The translations under genes were made by a program, and so were the position numbers. This document shows positions 37,604 to 47,655 of a stretch of DNA of 64,000 nt, piece after piece. Origin of the DNA: an uncultured Dialister sp. (GTDB taxonomy: Bacteria > Bacillota > Negativicutes > Veillonellales > Dialisteraceae); assembly GCA_900541485.1 (NCBI GenBank), contig UQJW01000007.1, positions 1-64,000 of the forward strand, given 5' to 3'. Numbering within the stretch: the first letter of the stretch is position 1; every line of letters begins with the position of its first letter. The notes beneath the pieces are model-generated. The model searched no databases. It saw only the letters and a list, made by a program, of their open reading frames with translations, and was not told where the DNA came from.

Positions 37604-37655
37604 AATAACAAAAAACGGACTATCCCGTTACAGCGATAGTCCGTTTTTTGTTATT
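37604..37655. terminator. Bidirectional terminator, 21-bp perfect stem
   Basis: Exactly complementary 21-base arms (37604-37624, 37635-37655) with A-run and T-run inside the stem, between two convergent genes. It touches the stop codon of the minus-strand gene. Confidence 0.9.
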
Positions 37656-38338
37656 TATTTTATTTTCCATCCTGATTTTTTCAACATAAGCACAATCGGT
37701 GTGATGATAATACCTGATACAATAGCTTCCGGAATACCATTCATTGTCACAATCCCCATCAATAAATAGGCAAATCCCGAAACTGACATCTCGTGAGCTT
37801 CAGCATAAGGTATGCCGACCAAAATAAAAATAGATCCCAAAAATAAAATCGTATTTGACAAAGATCCCAGAACAGCAGCAAAAGCGACTTTTAAGAAATC
37901 TTTAGCCGGCGTATATTTATATACAAAATAAGCTATTAATCCAACGCTGATTCTTGGAACAATACAAATAAATGCATCATAGAGAATACTGTATTGAAGA
38001 ATAAACTGCATCAGAAGACTCGGTCCGCGTAATGTTTGTATAAAAGAAAAGAGTCCAAACAAAAATCCTACAACCATTCCGACCTTCGGTCCTGCTACAA
38101 CAGCACCTATAATCGTCGGAATATGCAAAATGGTCGCATGCATAAAGAGCAGAGGGATAAATCCATATCCGGTAAGACCTAAAAATATGGTAATACCGGC
38201 TAAAAGACCGGATACTGTCAGCTCCCTGATGGTCATAAATCCCTTCTTTTTGTAATCCGCTGCGGATTTTTCTTTTATATTTCGTTTTTTCTCAAGTGAA
38301 ACTTTTTCCTTTTGTTCTTCTCTTACGTTGTTTTCCAT
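37655..38338 (-). CDS. ECF transporter S component
   Basis: A 227-aa membrane substrate-binding subunit. A charged N-terminal tail (about 1-35, Lys/Glu-rich) precedes roughly five or six hydrophobic segments. The LHIPTIIGAVVAGPKVGMVVGFLFGLFSF motif is typical of vitamin S components and resembles the COG4684 group for which pantothenate (PanT) is proposed. It has no ATPase or T gene beside it, so it would use a shared EcfAAT. The substrate is not assigned. Confidence 0.8.
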   Translation of the reverse strand: MENNVREEQKEKVSLEKKRNIKEKSAADYKKKGFMTIRELTVSGLLAGITIFLGLTGYGFIPLLFMHATILHIPTIIGAVVAGPKVGMVVGFLFGLFSFIQTLRGPSLLMQFILQYSILYDAFICIVPRISVGLIAYFVYKYTPAKDFLKVAFAAVLGSLSNTILFLGSIFILVGIPYAEAHEMSVSGFAYLLMGIVTMNGIPEAIVSGIIITPIVLMLKKSGWKIK

Positions 38339-38452
38339 AATGAACCTCCGTTCTCATTCCATAAGGATACAAGGCGAATCAGACAACATTAACAAAAGTC
38401 CGGTTCATACTGATACCGGCTGTGACAGATAAAAACCTGCCAATCACATTGT

Positions 38453-38480
38453 ATTATAACTTACTTAATATGTCTGTCAA
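38453..38480 (-). promoter_or_regulatory. Promoter and leader of the S-component gene
   Basis: Minus-strand TTGACA (38475-38480), 16 bases, TATAAT (38453-38458). The leader of about 107 nt to the ATG contains CCGGT/ACCGG with a 10-base loop; it does not match a riboswitch I know. AACGGAGGTTCATT gives the ribosome site. Confidence 0.75.
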
Positions 38481-38510
38481 TCTTTTTTATTTGCAAATAT
38501 ACGCTGACAA

Positions 38511-38550
38511 TAAAAAATACAGGTATGCAAATTTACATTCCTGTATTTTG
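38511..38550 (-). terminator. Terminator of the DEAD-box helicase gene
   Basis: AAAATACAGG/CCTGTATTTT stem; on the minus strand it ends in six T, 15 bases past the stop. Confidence 0.8.
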
Positions 38551-38565
38551 TAATAAAAAAATTAA

Positions 38566-39837
38566 TTATTTTCTCTTCCCTGAACTTTCTTTAGCTTTCT
38601 TTCTTTTTTGGCGCATATTAATTCCTTTATGTCCGAGTGCTTTATGTTCTTTCTTCTTCGTCGGTTTATACATGCCCGGGACCACAACTTTCTTGTTCGG
38701 TTTTTTATTTTTAATATGGCGGATATTTCCTTTTTCATCATATTTCGTGATGGTTTCACGAATTGATTTTTCAAGCCGCCTCAAAAGCGAACCGTCTTCA
38801 GGTGTCGCATAAGTGATAGAAATACCATTTGTACCGGCTCGCCCTGTTCTCCCTATACGATGTATATAATATTCTAGATTCCGGGGAATATCATAGTTAA
38901 AAACATGGGTGACACCCTCTACATCGATTCCGCGGGCTGCAATATCAGAAGCTACCAGAATCTGGATTTTTGCTTTTGCAAATTCTCTGATTACCTGATT
39001 TCTCTGCCCCTGCGTCATGTCTCCATGAATTTCATCTACAACAAAATCTGTATTCACTTGTAATTTCGCGGCTAATTCATGAGCTCCTTCACGGGTATTA
39101 CAAAATACAAGCGCCATATAAGGATTCATACTATTGAGATGTTGAATGAGCAGTGCAAGCTTTCTCGTCTTCGTCGTTTCATATACCCGTTGCTCGACAG
39201 TAGACGCTACTGCTTTTTCCGATACATCAATTGTAAATGCCGATTTCATATATTTATGAGATAATTTCTTGGCTTCTTCTGTCATAGTTGCACTAAATAA
39301 AAGAACCTGTCTCTTTTTAGGCATTACATCAATTAACGCATCAATATCTTCTCTAAATCCGGCAGCCAACATTTGATCCGCCTCGTCAAGCACCACTACC
39401 CCGGCATTAGATATATCAAGAGTACGGCGTTTTAAATGATCCAATAAACGGCCGGGGGTACCTATCACGATATGAGGGTCCCGTTTTAACTTTTGTATCT
39501 GATTTTCAATCGTACGTCCCCCGATCACATCCGTCACGTCGATATTCATATCTTTTGCAAATGTCCCTGCCACTTGAAACACCTGCTTCGCCAATTCTCT
39601 TGTCGGTGTCATGATAAGGACCTGTGTATTTTCCGTATCTGTACGAATCCTCTGCATAACAGGCAACAGGTAAGCCAGGGTTTTTCCTGTTCCTGTTTCC
39701 GAGCGCCCCACAATATCTCTTCCTTTAAAAATTGCAGGAATGGCCGCCCGCTGAATCTCTGTCGGTGTTTTTATTCCATTCTTATAAAGAAGTCTTGTTA
39801 ATGTATCTGTTATGCCCAGTTGCATAAATTCGTTCAT
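38566..39837 (-). CDS. DEAD-box ATP-dependent RNA helicase
   Basis: A 423-aa RhlE/CshA-like helicase. All motifs are in order: Q motif (GIKTPTEIQRAAIP), SETGTGKTLAYLLP, PTRELAKQ, VIGTPGRLLDH, VLDEADQML, FSATM, then VFCNTREGAHEL, VASDIAARGIDVEGVTHVFNYDIP and HRIGRTGRAG. A basic C-terminal tail (KKPNKKVVVPGM... KKAKESSGKRK) probably adds RNA affinity. GTAGGAGGAATC precedes the ATG. Roles in ribosome assembly or cold adaptation are family-level inference. Confidence 0.95.
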   Translation of the reverse strand: MNEFMQLGITDTLTRLLYKNGIKTPTEIQRAAIPAIFKGRDIVGRSETGTGKTLAYLLPVMQRIRTDTENTQVLIMTPTRELAKQVFQVAGTFAKDMNIDVTDVIGGRTIENQIQKLKRDPHIVIGTPGRLLDHLKRRTLDISNAGVVVLDEADQMLAAGFREDIDALIDVMPKKRQVLLFSATMTEEAKKLSHKYMKSAFTIDVSEKAVASTVEQRVYETTKTRKLALLIQHLNSMNPYMALVFCNTREGAHELAAKLQVNTDFVVDEIHGDMTQGQRNQVIREFAKAKIQILVASDIAARGIDVEGVTHVFNYDIPRNLEYYIHRIGRTGRAGTNGISITYATPEDGSLLRRLEKSIRETITKYDEKGNIRHIKNKKPNKKVVVPGMYKPTKKKEHKALGHKGINMRQKRKKAKESSGKRK

Positions 39838-39927
39838 GATTCCTCCTACAAGCAGTAATTATCATTTTTTTCATTATATCACAAAGCTTTTTTCTGACTG
39901 CATAAGTGATTTTTCCATTTCCATACC

Positions 39928-39962
39928 AAAAAAGCTGACTCCGTTGAAATGACGGAATCAGC
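39928..39962 (-). terminator. Terminator after the PLP-enzyme gene
   Basis: Minus-strand GCTGATTCCGT/ACGGAGTCAGC stem (one G-T) followed by six T. It closes the miaB-to-PLP-enzyme run. Confidence 0.8.
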
Positions 39963-40005
39963 CCTGTAAAGCTCCTTACAAAAGATATGCAATCATGGTA
40001 TTTAA

Positions 40006-41259
40006 TTAGAGTTTATTTTGCTTTTTCAGGATATTTTCAGCAGCTCCCATGACCGCCAAAAGTGCATGTTCAAAAACCAGACCGCCCTGGAAATACATGA
40101 TATAGGGAGGACGAACCGGTCCGTCTGCCGACATTTCAATCGTCGACCCCTGTACGAATGTCCCTGCAGCCATGATGATAGGGTCCTCATATCCGGGCAT
40201 TGGCCCCGGTACCGGCGTTGCATATGCATCCACAGGCGACCAGTTTTGTATAGCTTCCGCAAAAGAACACATATTTTCTTCGGTATCCAATGTAATTGCT
40301 GTAATTAAATCTGTTCTCAGATGACCGGGGGCGGGCGTTACTTGAAATCCCAAAATTTTAAATACGGCTGCACAAAATTCTGCACTCATCATTGCCTGTC
40401 TGGTTACGTGAGGTGCCATGAACAGCCCTTCAAAAAACGGGCGATAACTTGCCGCATAAGATCCCATTTCAGCCCCCAATCCGGGAGCTGTCCATGTATG
40501 AGAACAAAGTTCTACCAAATCTGCTCTTCCGCAGATATATCCTCCTGTAGGTGCCAATCCTCCACCCGCATTTTTTATTAAAGATCCTGCTATAATATCT
40601 GCGCCCAACTCCAAAGGCTCTTCTCTACAAGTAAACTCGCCGTAACAGTTGTCTACAAAGCAAATGGCATCGGGATTTTTTGTTTTGACTGCATCAATAA
40701 TCTTTTTGATGTCTTCGGGGAATAAAGAGTCTCTTAGCATATATCCGCGGGAGCGCTGTATTTCAACAAGCTTAGTGTTTTTATCAACTGACGCCGCAAT
40801 AGCATCAATATCGTAAGTTTGTCCCTTCAGAGGAACTTCTTTATAGTGGACACCTCGTTCCAGCAGATTTCCCGGAGCATGTCCTGAAATGCCGATAACA
40901 CTTTGCATCGTATCATACGGTGCCCCTACGGCTGAAACCATGGTGTCGCCAGGTTGTAAAAGTGCTAAAAGAACAGTCGCTAAAGCATGTGTTCCCGATA
41001 CAAACTGGGGTCTTACCAAAGCAGCTTCGGCATGAAATATATCACACCAAATCTCTTCCAGTTTTTCTCTCCCCGGATCTCCATAACCATATCCGTTTGA
41101 AGGAGAAAAATGGTAAGATGACAACTGGTGCTTACGAAAAGCACTCAATACCTTTTCCATATTGAAAAAAGATATTTCTTCCATCTCATGAAAAACAGGT
41201 GCACAGACGGCAAGAGCTTTCTGCTGCACCTTTTTTAATTTATCATCCATTATAATCAT
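40006..41259 (-). CDS. YnbB-type PLP enzyme (methionine gamma-lyase family / 'aluminium resistance')
   Basis: A 417-aa fold-type I PLP enzyme related to cystathionine gamma-lyases. PLP-binding features: FVSGTHALATVLLALL (phosphate pocket), CFVDNCYGEF (Asp to pyridine N) and ADIIAGSLIKNAGGGLAP with the Schiff-base Lys in SLIKN. This group is consistently downstream of miaA/hfq in Bacillota; its physiological reaction is not settled. The ATG overlaps the hfq stop by one base (TGATG), so translation is coupled. Confidence 0.88.
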   Translation of the reverse strand: MIIMDDKLKKVQQKALAVCAPVFHEMEEISFFNMEKVLSAFRKHQLSSYHFSPSNGYGYGDPGREKLEEIWCDIFHAEAALVRPQFVSGTHALATVLLALLQPGDTMVSAVGAPYDTMQSVIGISGHAPGNLLERGVHYKEVPLKGQTYDIDAIAASVDKNTKLVEIQRSRGYMLRDSLFPEDIKKIIDAVKTKNPDAICFVDNCYGEFTCREEPLELGADIIAGSLIKNAGGGLAPTGGYICGRADLVELCSHTWTAPGLGAEMGSYAASYRPFFEGLFMAPHVTRQAMMSAEFCAAVFKILGFQVTPAPGHLRTDLITAITLDTEENMCSFAEAIQNWSPVDAYATPVPGPMPGYEDPIIMAAGTFVQGSTIEMSADGPVRPPYIMYFQGGLVFEHALLAVMGAAENILKKQNKL

Positions 41260-41459
41260 CAGATCCTTTGAATTGTCGATATTGCATGTTTATAAATCAG
41301 CTGTGACCTGTTTTCACTGACTAAAAGAACAGTGAAACTGTCAAAGGATTTCACTTTTCCTTTAAGCTGCACACCGCTTAATAAAAATATACTGACCGGA
41401 ACATTTTCTTTTCTGGCTTCATTTAAAAATGTATCCTGAAGGTTCATTTTTCCTTCCAT
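41259..41459 (-). CDS. hfq: RNA chaperone Hfq
   Basis: A 66-aa Sm-like protein forming a hexamer that assists sRNA-mRNA pairing. Sm1 motif: [35 protein letters not shown]; Sm2 motif: [11 protein letters not shown], with the YKHA block of the proximal U-binding face. There is no C-terminal extension, as is usual in Bacillota. GAGGAG precedes the ATG. It lies 2 bases after miaA. Confidence 0.97.
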   Translation of the reverse strand: MEGKMNLQDTFLNEARKENVPVSIFLLSGVQLKGKVKSFDSFTVLLVSENRSQLIYKHAISTIQRI

Positions 41460-41461
41460 AG

Positions 41462-42370
41462 TTATTCTCCTCTAAACCATGAATTGACATAAGCTTCTAT
41501 TTCCCTGAACCAGATGTCTTTATTCGATTGGCGTTCAATCCAGTGAATATACGGCATGCGTTTGTACCATGTAATTTGGCGTTTTGCAAAGTGTCGTGTA
41601 TTTTTTGAAATAAGAATTTCGGCTTCCTCAATCGTCATTTTTCCTTGAATAACGGAAACCATCTCTTTATATCCAATCCCTTTCAAAGCTTGTGCTTTTT
41701 CAGAAATTCCTCTTTCTAAAATAGCTTCCACTTCTTTTTTCAGCCCTTGCCGTATCATGTTGTGAACCCGCGTATTTATTCTATCATATAAAACCATTCT
41801 GTCCATAGTAATACCGATGACAGGTCCATCATACAAAAGCTCCCCGGATTTACCGCTTTCTAAACTATACCCCTCTTCAATCAGACCTAATTGTCTGATC
41901 ATTCTTTGCGGATCCTGCGGTATCTTTTCCGCAGCCACTTTGCCGGACAATTGCTCAAGCAGGGCCTCCTTCCCCTTTTCTTGATACAGAGAGTGCCACT
42001 TTCCTGATTTTTTTACCTCCGGCAAAAATGTATATCCTTCCAACAATCCCTGAATATAAAGGCCTGTTCCTCCTACAAGAATAGGAATTTTACCCTTTTT
42101 GTTTTCTTCTGTAATATAAGACTTTGCTTTTTCCTGGAAAATAGCAGCCGAATACGGCTCTGTAGCATCCAAAGCGTCCACTAAATAATGTGTCACACCT
42201 TGTGCTTCTTCGGGAGTTACTTTCGCCGTTCCTATGTCCATTCCTTTATAAACTTGGAAGGCATCTCCTGAAATAACAGAACTTCCCAACTTTTTTGCTA
42301 AATAAACCCCCAGTTCTGTTTTACCTGATGCAGTAGGCCCCAATATCGTTATTAGCTTTTCTTTTTTCAT
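41462..42370 (-). CDS. miaA: tRNA dimethylallyltransferase MiaA
   Basis: MiaA prenylates N6 of A37 in tRNAs reading UNN codons, the substrate later thiomethylated by MiaB. The 302-aa protein has the P-loop [13 protein letters not shown] (about 8-20), [26 protein letters not shown] and [13 protein letters not shown] near the end. It overlaps the methyltransferase stop by 4 bases. Its presence with miaB in one run makes the ms2i6A37 pathway complete. Confidence 0.96.
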   Translation of the reverse strand: MKKEKLITILGPTASGKTELGVYLAKKLGSSVISGDAFQVYKGMDIGTAKVTPEEAQGVTHYLVDALDATEPYSAAIFQEKAKSYITEENKKGKIPILVGGTGLYIQGLLEGYTFLPEVKKSGKWHSLYQEKGKEALLEQLSGKVAAEKIPQDPQRMIRQLGLIEEGYSLESGKSGELLYDGPVIGITMDRMVLYDRINTRVHNMIRQGLKKEVEAILERGISEKAQALKGIGYKEMVSVIQGKMTIEEAEILISKNTRHFAKRQITWYKRMPYIHWIERQSNKDIWFREIEAYVNSWFRGE

Positions 42371-43146
42371 ACATCGATTACCCCATAGGCTGTCGACTGC
42401 CCTTTTTTATTGTATATTTTTGTAAATATTCCCAGTTTAAATATTTGGGAAAACGGTCTTTCTTTAACAATCACTCTTTTTCTTGCCACATGTACAGCTT
42501 TCATAAGTATATGTTCTGTCAATTCATCATAACAGGCCGCGCCACGGAATCCTTCCGTCTTATTTTCCAACCTTTTTACGGGATGCTTAAACATGGTGTC
42601 AAAATAAACAACATCAAATTGTTTATTTCTTTTCTCTTCGGAAAGATAGCTCCGAAAATCGGCATGCACCAATTCGATTCTTCTCAATGCAGCCGTAATT
42701 TTTTCATCTTTATCGATAAATTTTTCAAGTCCATATTTCCCTATCTCATAAAGCGGCAAACTTTTTTCCAGCGAAACAATCTTTCCCCGATTACCTAAAT
42801 AAAAAGAGAATACTGTAGAATCTCCTCCATGCCCAAAAGTACAATCCAGTACATCCGTGCAATTAGGTGGAAAAAGATCACAAAGTCTGTCCTTTTTCCC
42901 CGCCTGTATTTGTCTGATACGCAAAACTGAGGTACCTAAATGAAATTTGTATATATTTTCTTTCACCCAAAAGGAAGGGGGCTGATGTCCGTAGATAAGA
43001 AATCCCTCTCTGTCATTTTTACCTGCCATTTCTAAAAGCAGTCCTTCCCGTTCAAAATAGGGGATTTTCCATTTCTCCGATTTTGTTTTGGCTAAAGATA
43101 TTACATAATCATCCGGTTTTCGTACAGTAGTAATTCCTAATCTCAT
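42367..43146 (-). CDS. Class I SAM-dependent methyltransferase (RsmJ-like)
   Basis: A 259-aa protein with a SAM fold: VLDCTFGHGGDSTVFSFYLG is motif I, IVSLEKS motif II, and FDVVYFDTMFKHPVKR resembles the catalytic DPMFP motif of the RsmJ 16S rRNA m2G methyltransferases. An N-terminal segment (about 1-85) precedes it. It overlaps both mutL and miaA by 4 bases each. The rRNA target is inferred from family resemblance. Confidence 0.8.
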   Translation of the reverse strand: MRLGITTVRKPDDYVISLAKTKSEKWKIPYFEREGLLLEMAGKNDREGFLIYGHQPPSFWVKENIYKFHLGTSVLRIRQIQAGKKDRLCDLFPPNCTDVLDCTFGHGGDSTVFSFYLGNRGKIVSLEKSLPLYEIGKYGLEKFIDKDEKITAALRRIELVHADFRSYLSEEKRNKQFDVVYFDTMFKHPVKRLENKTEGFRGAACYDELTEHILMKAVHVARKRVIVKERPFSQIFKLGIFTKIYNKKGQSTAYGVIDV

Positions 43147-45089
43147 GTTCGGTCAAAAAGCCGTCCCAGTTCTTCAGGTGTAAATTTCACAATTGTCGGC
43201 CGTCCGTGGGGACATACAAAGGGTCTTGTGGTATGGAACAAATCGGAAACCAACTCTTTCATTTGCCTTACATTCAGAGGATCTCCTCTTTTTATCGCAC
43301 CGCGGCAAGCAGCATATGCCATCATTCTGTGACGCATTGTTGCCGGTGACGGTACATCACTTTCATGAAAAGCAATCAGAATATCTTTAATAACTTGTTC
43401 CATTTCACTTTCCAGAAAATCTTCAGGGGCACCCGTGATACGAATTACATCCGGTCCCGCTTGTTCAAACGTGATTCCAATACGTTTGACTTCTTCTGTT
43501 TTTTCTATTAACAAATCCAAATCGGCAGGGTCAACATGAATGAGATAAGGTATTAATATGGCCTGTACCGGAATCCCTTCTGCCTTAGCAGCCAACCGGT
43601 CATAGCGGATTCGTTCATGCGCAGCATGCTGATCAATAATAAATAAGTCTTTCCCATGCTCACATAAAATAAAACAATCCGCTATCTGTCCTAAAGGTAT
43701 TACAGGAATAACATCTTCCGATTGCTTTTCAAAGAGAAGGTCCTCTTTCTCCGGTATCGTTTCTGTTTCATTTATAAAAACCGTTTGTTTAGATAATATT
43801 TCTGCTGTTTCCAGGCCGGATTCAAAACTCTCTCTTTGCGTCCTGTCTTTAGATACAGACTGCCGGTTTTCATCAGATTTCTTAAATAAATTTGTGGGAG
43901 ATGCCTTGTAGGAATCAGCTACTTCCCGCCACGATTGTTTTCCCGTCTGTTCACTATTCTTGAAATCAGAATGATACAACCCGATATCATTTTTACCGGG
44001 TGACTGATCTTCTATAGTAATTTGTGACAAACTGCTGTTTTCTACCATCTGTGAGTGTCCCGGATTCTTAATCATCTCTTTGACAATGGAATCAGGTGCA
44101 GTCTGGGTAGTTAAAGTTTGTAAAATCGAGTGATAAACCAGCCGGAATATTTTTTGCTCATCATCAAATTTAATCTCCCTTTTTTGCGGATGCACATTCA
44201 CATCCAGTCCTTCCGGCGGAAGAGTAAGTGACAAAACCATAATAGGATATCCATTTTTCGGCAGCAAAGAATGATAGGCATTATCTGCTGCTTTTGTAAT
44301 AATCGGACTTTCTACAACACGGCGGTTGATGATAAGTGTCTGATATTGCCTATTACTCTTAAGCAATGATGGCTTTGATATCAGGCCGGAAACCGATACG
44401 TCGTCTCTTTCCCCCTCTACTTCCAACATCTCACCGGTTGTTTTGATTCCATAAAGTGAAGAAATTACATCCGCAAGACGTCCGTTCCCCGGAGTTTCAA
44501 TCACGACTCGCCCATTATTAATTAAACGGAATGCTATATCAGGATTTGCCAAGGCTATTTTACCGACCATGGAATTAATCCGGCTGCTTTCTGTACGTTC
44601 AGATTTTAAAAATTTTTTTCTTGCCGGCACGTTATAAAACAGTTCCCGTACCTCCACTGTAGTTCCTTCAGGAGCACCAACGCTTTTCGGTTCATGTACT
44701 TCTCCGCCGACAACATCAATAGCTGTTCCGTTAATATCCTCTGCCCTTCTCGTTGTAATTGTTGAACGGGATACCGACATGATGCTTGGAAGTGCTTCTC
44801 CACGAAATCCAAGCGATGATATGTGATATATATTTTCCACACTGGATATTTTGCTGGTAGCATGGCGGATAACGGATAGCTTTACATCCTCCGGCGACAT
44901 TCCGCTCCCATCATCTGTCACACGGATATAGCTCATTCCTCCATCTGCAATTTCCACTTCAATTTCATGAGCTCCTGCATCAATGGAATTTTCCACCAAT
45001 TCTTTTACGGCATTGACAGGCCTTTCAACCACTTCTCCCGCTGCAATCTGATTAGAAGTCACTTCATCAAGAATATGAATAAAAGACAT
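43143..45089 (-). CDS. mutL: DNA mismatch repair protein MutL
   Basis: A 648-aa GHKL ATPase. N-terminal motifs: NQIAAGEVVERPVNAVKELVENSIDAGA (ATP-binding helix), VTDDGSGM and GFRGEALPSI. The variable linker (about 330-460) is Ser/Gln/Glu rich. The C-terminal part has DQHAAHERIRYD, the Mg-binding core of endonuclease-type MutL, plus a late ACRGAIKRGD and CPHGRPT. It therefore likely nicks the daughter strand itself, as expected without MutH. It overlaps mutS by one base. Confidence 0.96.
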   Translation of the reverse strand: MSFIHILDEVTSNQIAAGEVVERPVNAVKELVENSIDAGAHEIEVEIADGGMSYIRVTDDGSGMSPEDVKLSVIRHATSKISSVENIYHISSLGFRGEALPSIMSVSRSTITTRRAEDINGTAIDVVGGEVHEPKSVGAPEGTTVEVRELFYNVPARKKFLKSERTESSRINSMVGKIALANPDIAFRLINNGRVVIETPGNGRLADVISSLYGIKTTGEMLEVEGERDDVSVSGLISKPSLLKSNRQYQTLIINRRVVESPIITKAADNAYHSLLPKNGYPIMVLSLTLPPEGLDVNVHPQKREIKFDDEQKIFRLVYHSILQTLTTQTAPDSIVKEMIKNPGHSQMVENSSLSQITIEDQSPGKNDIGLYHSDFKNSEQTGKQSWREVADSYKASPTNLFKKSDENRQSVSKDRTQRESFESGLETAEILSKQTVFINETETIPEKEDLLFEKQSEDVIPVIPLGQIADCFILCEHGKDLFIIDQHAAHERIRYDRLAAKAEGIPVQAILIPYLIHVDPADLDLLIEKTEEVKRIGITFEQAGPDVIRITGAPEDFLESEMEQVIKDILIAFHESDVPSPATMRHRMMAYAACRGAIKRGDPLNVRQMKELVSDLFHTTRPFVCPHGRPTIVKFTPEELGRLFDRT

Positions 45090-47650
45090 TAACTCCCCTC
45101 CTTTGCCTCTTTACTGAGTCTGAATAAAATTTCCATAGCTTCAATAGGTGTTTTACTCATAACATCCAATTCTGCTAATTCCGAGATAATAGGTGAAGTA
45201 AACAATCCTAAAGAAGCCGGCTCTTCTTCTTTTTTATATACAGGTATTCCTCCTGCTTTTTCTATTTCAAGTCCTTCTAAAATTTCATCTGCCCTCTTCA
45301 ATAAAGATTCCGGCAATCCGGCTAATCTGGCCACATGGATTCCGTAGCTTCTATCCGCACTTCCCGGAACAATTCTTCTAAGAAAAGTTATATCCTTCCC
45401 TCTTTCTTTTACCGTAACTGTATAGTTCTTTATTTTGGAACTGTAATCAGCCATATCTGCCAGTTCATGATAATGTGTGGCAAACAGTGTATATGCATGA
45501 ATTTTAGTATCCAAATACTCCACTACCGCACGGGCTATACTCATGCCGTCATACGTGCTTGTTCCCCGCCCGATTTCATCCAGTAGTATCAGACTGTTTG
45601 CTGTTGCATTTTTTAAAATATGTGAGACTTCTTTCATCTCCACCATAAAAGTACTTTGTCCGGTAGAAATATCATCAGCAGCACCTACTCTGGTAAATAT
45701 ACGGTCTACCGGTGACAAAGATGCTTTTTTTGCCGGAATAAAAGATCCGGTTTGCGCCATAATAGTAAGTACCGCGACCTGCCTCATGTATGTGGATTTC
45801 CCTGCCATATTAGGGCCGGTAATGATTAACGTTTCCTTATCTCTATGATTCAGTTCCGTATCGTTGGGTACAAACATTTCTCTTTTTAACGCATGCTCCA
45901 CCATAGGATGACGCCCGTTATGGATAGAAATATAGCTTTCTTTTCCACTTGTAATTTCCGGTTTAATATAACGGTCTGTCAACGCTGCCCTTGCTAAGCT
46001 GGCTAAGCAATCTAATGAAGCCAAAGACCGTGCTGTTTTTTGCATATCTGCAATGAACGGACGGATTTGGGCTTTGACTTCTTGATATATTTTTAACTCC
46101 AGCTCTTCTGTTTTTTCCTTAGCAGACAATGCTTTCGCTTCAAACTCTTTCAGTTCCGGTGTAATGTATCTTTCGGCATTAACCAAGGTCTGCTTTCTCA
46201 TATAATAAGATGGAATAGGAATTTTATTGGCATTTGTAATTTCAAAATAATAGCCAAATACATTATTGAATCCGATTTTAAGTTTAATTCCGGTTTTTTC
46301 TTTTTCCCGTTCTTCTAAATCGGCAATCCATTTTCTGCTGTTTTCTGCCAGAGACCTGACTTCATCCAATTCTGAAGAATACCCCTCACGGATATATTTA
46401 CCATCCCTGATATTTCCTGTTCCGTTTTCGTTCATAGAACGGTTTAATAAATCATAGACATCCGTGTGGCAGGCCACCTGAGCATTCAGTTTCTTTAGAA
46501 TGACAGAAGATGCTCCGGTAAGTAATTCCCTAATGTGTGGAATAACCCCCAAAGACATCTTCAACGCCAGTAAATCTTTAGGCGATGTTGTATTCGCTTC
46601 TATACGGGATAGAATTCTTTCAAAGTCAAAAATACGGGACAGGTAGTCCTCAAGCCTAGCCAATTCTGTCATATGAGCAGTCAGCTCTTCTATGCCGTTT
46701 TGACGAAGCAAGATTCTGTTTACATCAGATAACGGCCGTTCAAGCCATTTTCGTAAAAGGCGTGCACCCATTGCGGTATGCGTATGGTCTAAAATTTCAA
46801 GAAGCGTTCCCCGTCTTCCCCCATCTCTCATATTTTTCGTAATTTCTAAATTCCGTAGACAATCTTCTCCCAACAAAAGGGAATTTTCTTCCCTGATCGG
46901 TAACACGGAATGAAATTCCGGTATGTCAGTTTTCATGACCTCTTTCAAATACATTTTCAGCCAGGACAAAACTTTTTCAATATCCGGATCCTCTATATCG
47001 GCTGCAATAGTCGGAATATCTGAGACCTCTGTCTCTTTTTGACAGCGACTTAAAAGACAACCGTCCAGACGCGCCCGGCAATATGTTTCTATCTGATTAT
47101 ACATATTGTCACTGACGCGACAGACCGCTTCTGCAGGGGCATAAATTGACAGCATGTCGAAAAAGGCATCTGTCTCTTTTTTCTTGTCCCAAATCCCCCA
47201 CCAGCATTCGCCTGTAGATACATCGGCTACGACTGCATTTATTTTCTTTTCCGCCTCATAAATATATACGAGATAATTATTTGACTGGTCGGCAATAGCA
47301 TTCTCAAATAAAATAGTTCCCGGTGTAATAACACGTATCACATCACGTTTCACCAGTCCCTTAGCTTTTTTGGGGTCCTCCATCTGCTCACAAATTGCTA
47401 CTTTATAACCTTTTTGAATGAGCCTGTATATATATGTCTCTGCCGCATGATAAGGAACCCCGCACATAGGAACCCTTCCTTCCGGTCCCGCATTTTTACC
47501 TGTCAGCGTCAGTTCTAATTCATGAGAAACTGTTTTTGCATCATCATAAAAAAGTTCATAAAAATCACCAAGCCGATAAAATAGAAGTGCATCTTTATAT
47601 TCATTTTTTACAGATTTATACTGCTCCATAAGCGGTGATTTAGCTGCCAT
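45089..47650 (-). CDS. mutS: DNA mismatch repair protein MutS
   Basis: An 853-aa mismatch sensor. The N-terminal mismatch-binding domain has YKDALLFYRLGDFYELFYDDA with the F-x-E reading motif (FYE), followed by connector, lever and clamp domains, and the ATPase with TGPNMAGKSTYMRQVAV, LILLDEIGRGTSTYDG and ATHYHEL. A short C-terminal helix-turn-helix dimer region follows. It is 5 bases downstream of miaB. Confidence 0.97.
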   Translation of the reverse strand: MAAKSPLMEQYKSVKNEYKDALLFYRLGDFYELFYDDAKTVSHELELTLTGKNAGPEGRVPMCGVPYHAAETYIYRLIQKGYKVAICEQMEDPKKAKGLVKRDVIRVITPGTILFENAIADQSNNYLVYIYEAEKKINAVVADVSTGECWWGIWDKKKETDAFFDMLSIYAPAEAVCRVSDNMYNQIETYCRARLDGCLLSRCQKETEVSDIPTIAADIEDPDIEKVLSWLKMYLKEVMKTDIPEFHSVLPIREENSLLLGEDCLRNLEITKNMRDGGRRGTLLEILDHTHTAMGARLLRKWLERPLSDVNRILLRQNGIEELTAHMTELARLEDYLSRIFDFERILSRIEANTTSPKDLLALKMSLGVIPHIRELLTGASSVILKKLNAQVACHTDVYDLLNRSMNENGTGNIRDGKYIREGYSSELDEVRSLAENSRKWIADLEEREKEKTGIKLKIGFNNVFGYYFEITNANKIPIPSYYMRKQTLVNAERYITPELKEFEAKALSAKEKTEELELKIYQEVKAQIRPFIADMQKTARSLASLDCLASLARAALTDRYIKPEITSGKESYISIHNGRHPMVEHALKREMFVPNDTELNHRDKETLIITGPNMAGKSTYMRQVAVLTIMAQTGSFIPAKKASLSPVDRIFTRVGAADDISTGQSTFMVEMKEVSHILKNATANSLILLDEIGRGTSTYDGMSIARAVVEYLDTKIHAYTLFATHYHELADMADYSSKIKNYTVTVKERGKDITFLRRIVPGSADRSYGIHVARLAGLPESLLKRADEILEGLEIEKAGGIPVYKKEEEPASLGLFTSPIISELAELDVMSKTPIEAMEILFRLSKEAKEGS

Positions 47651-47655
47651 TTATC

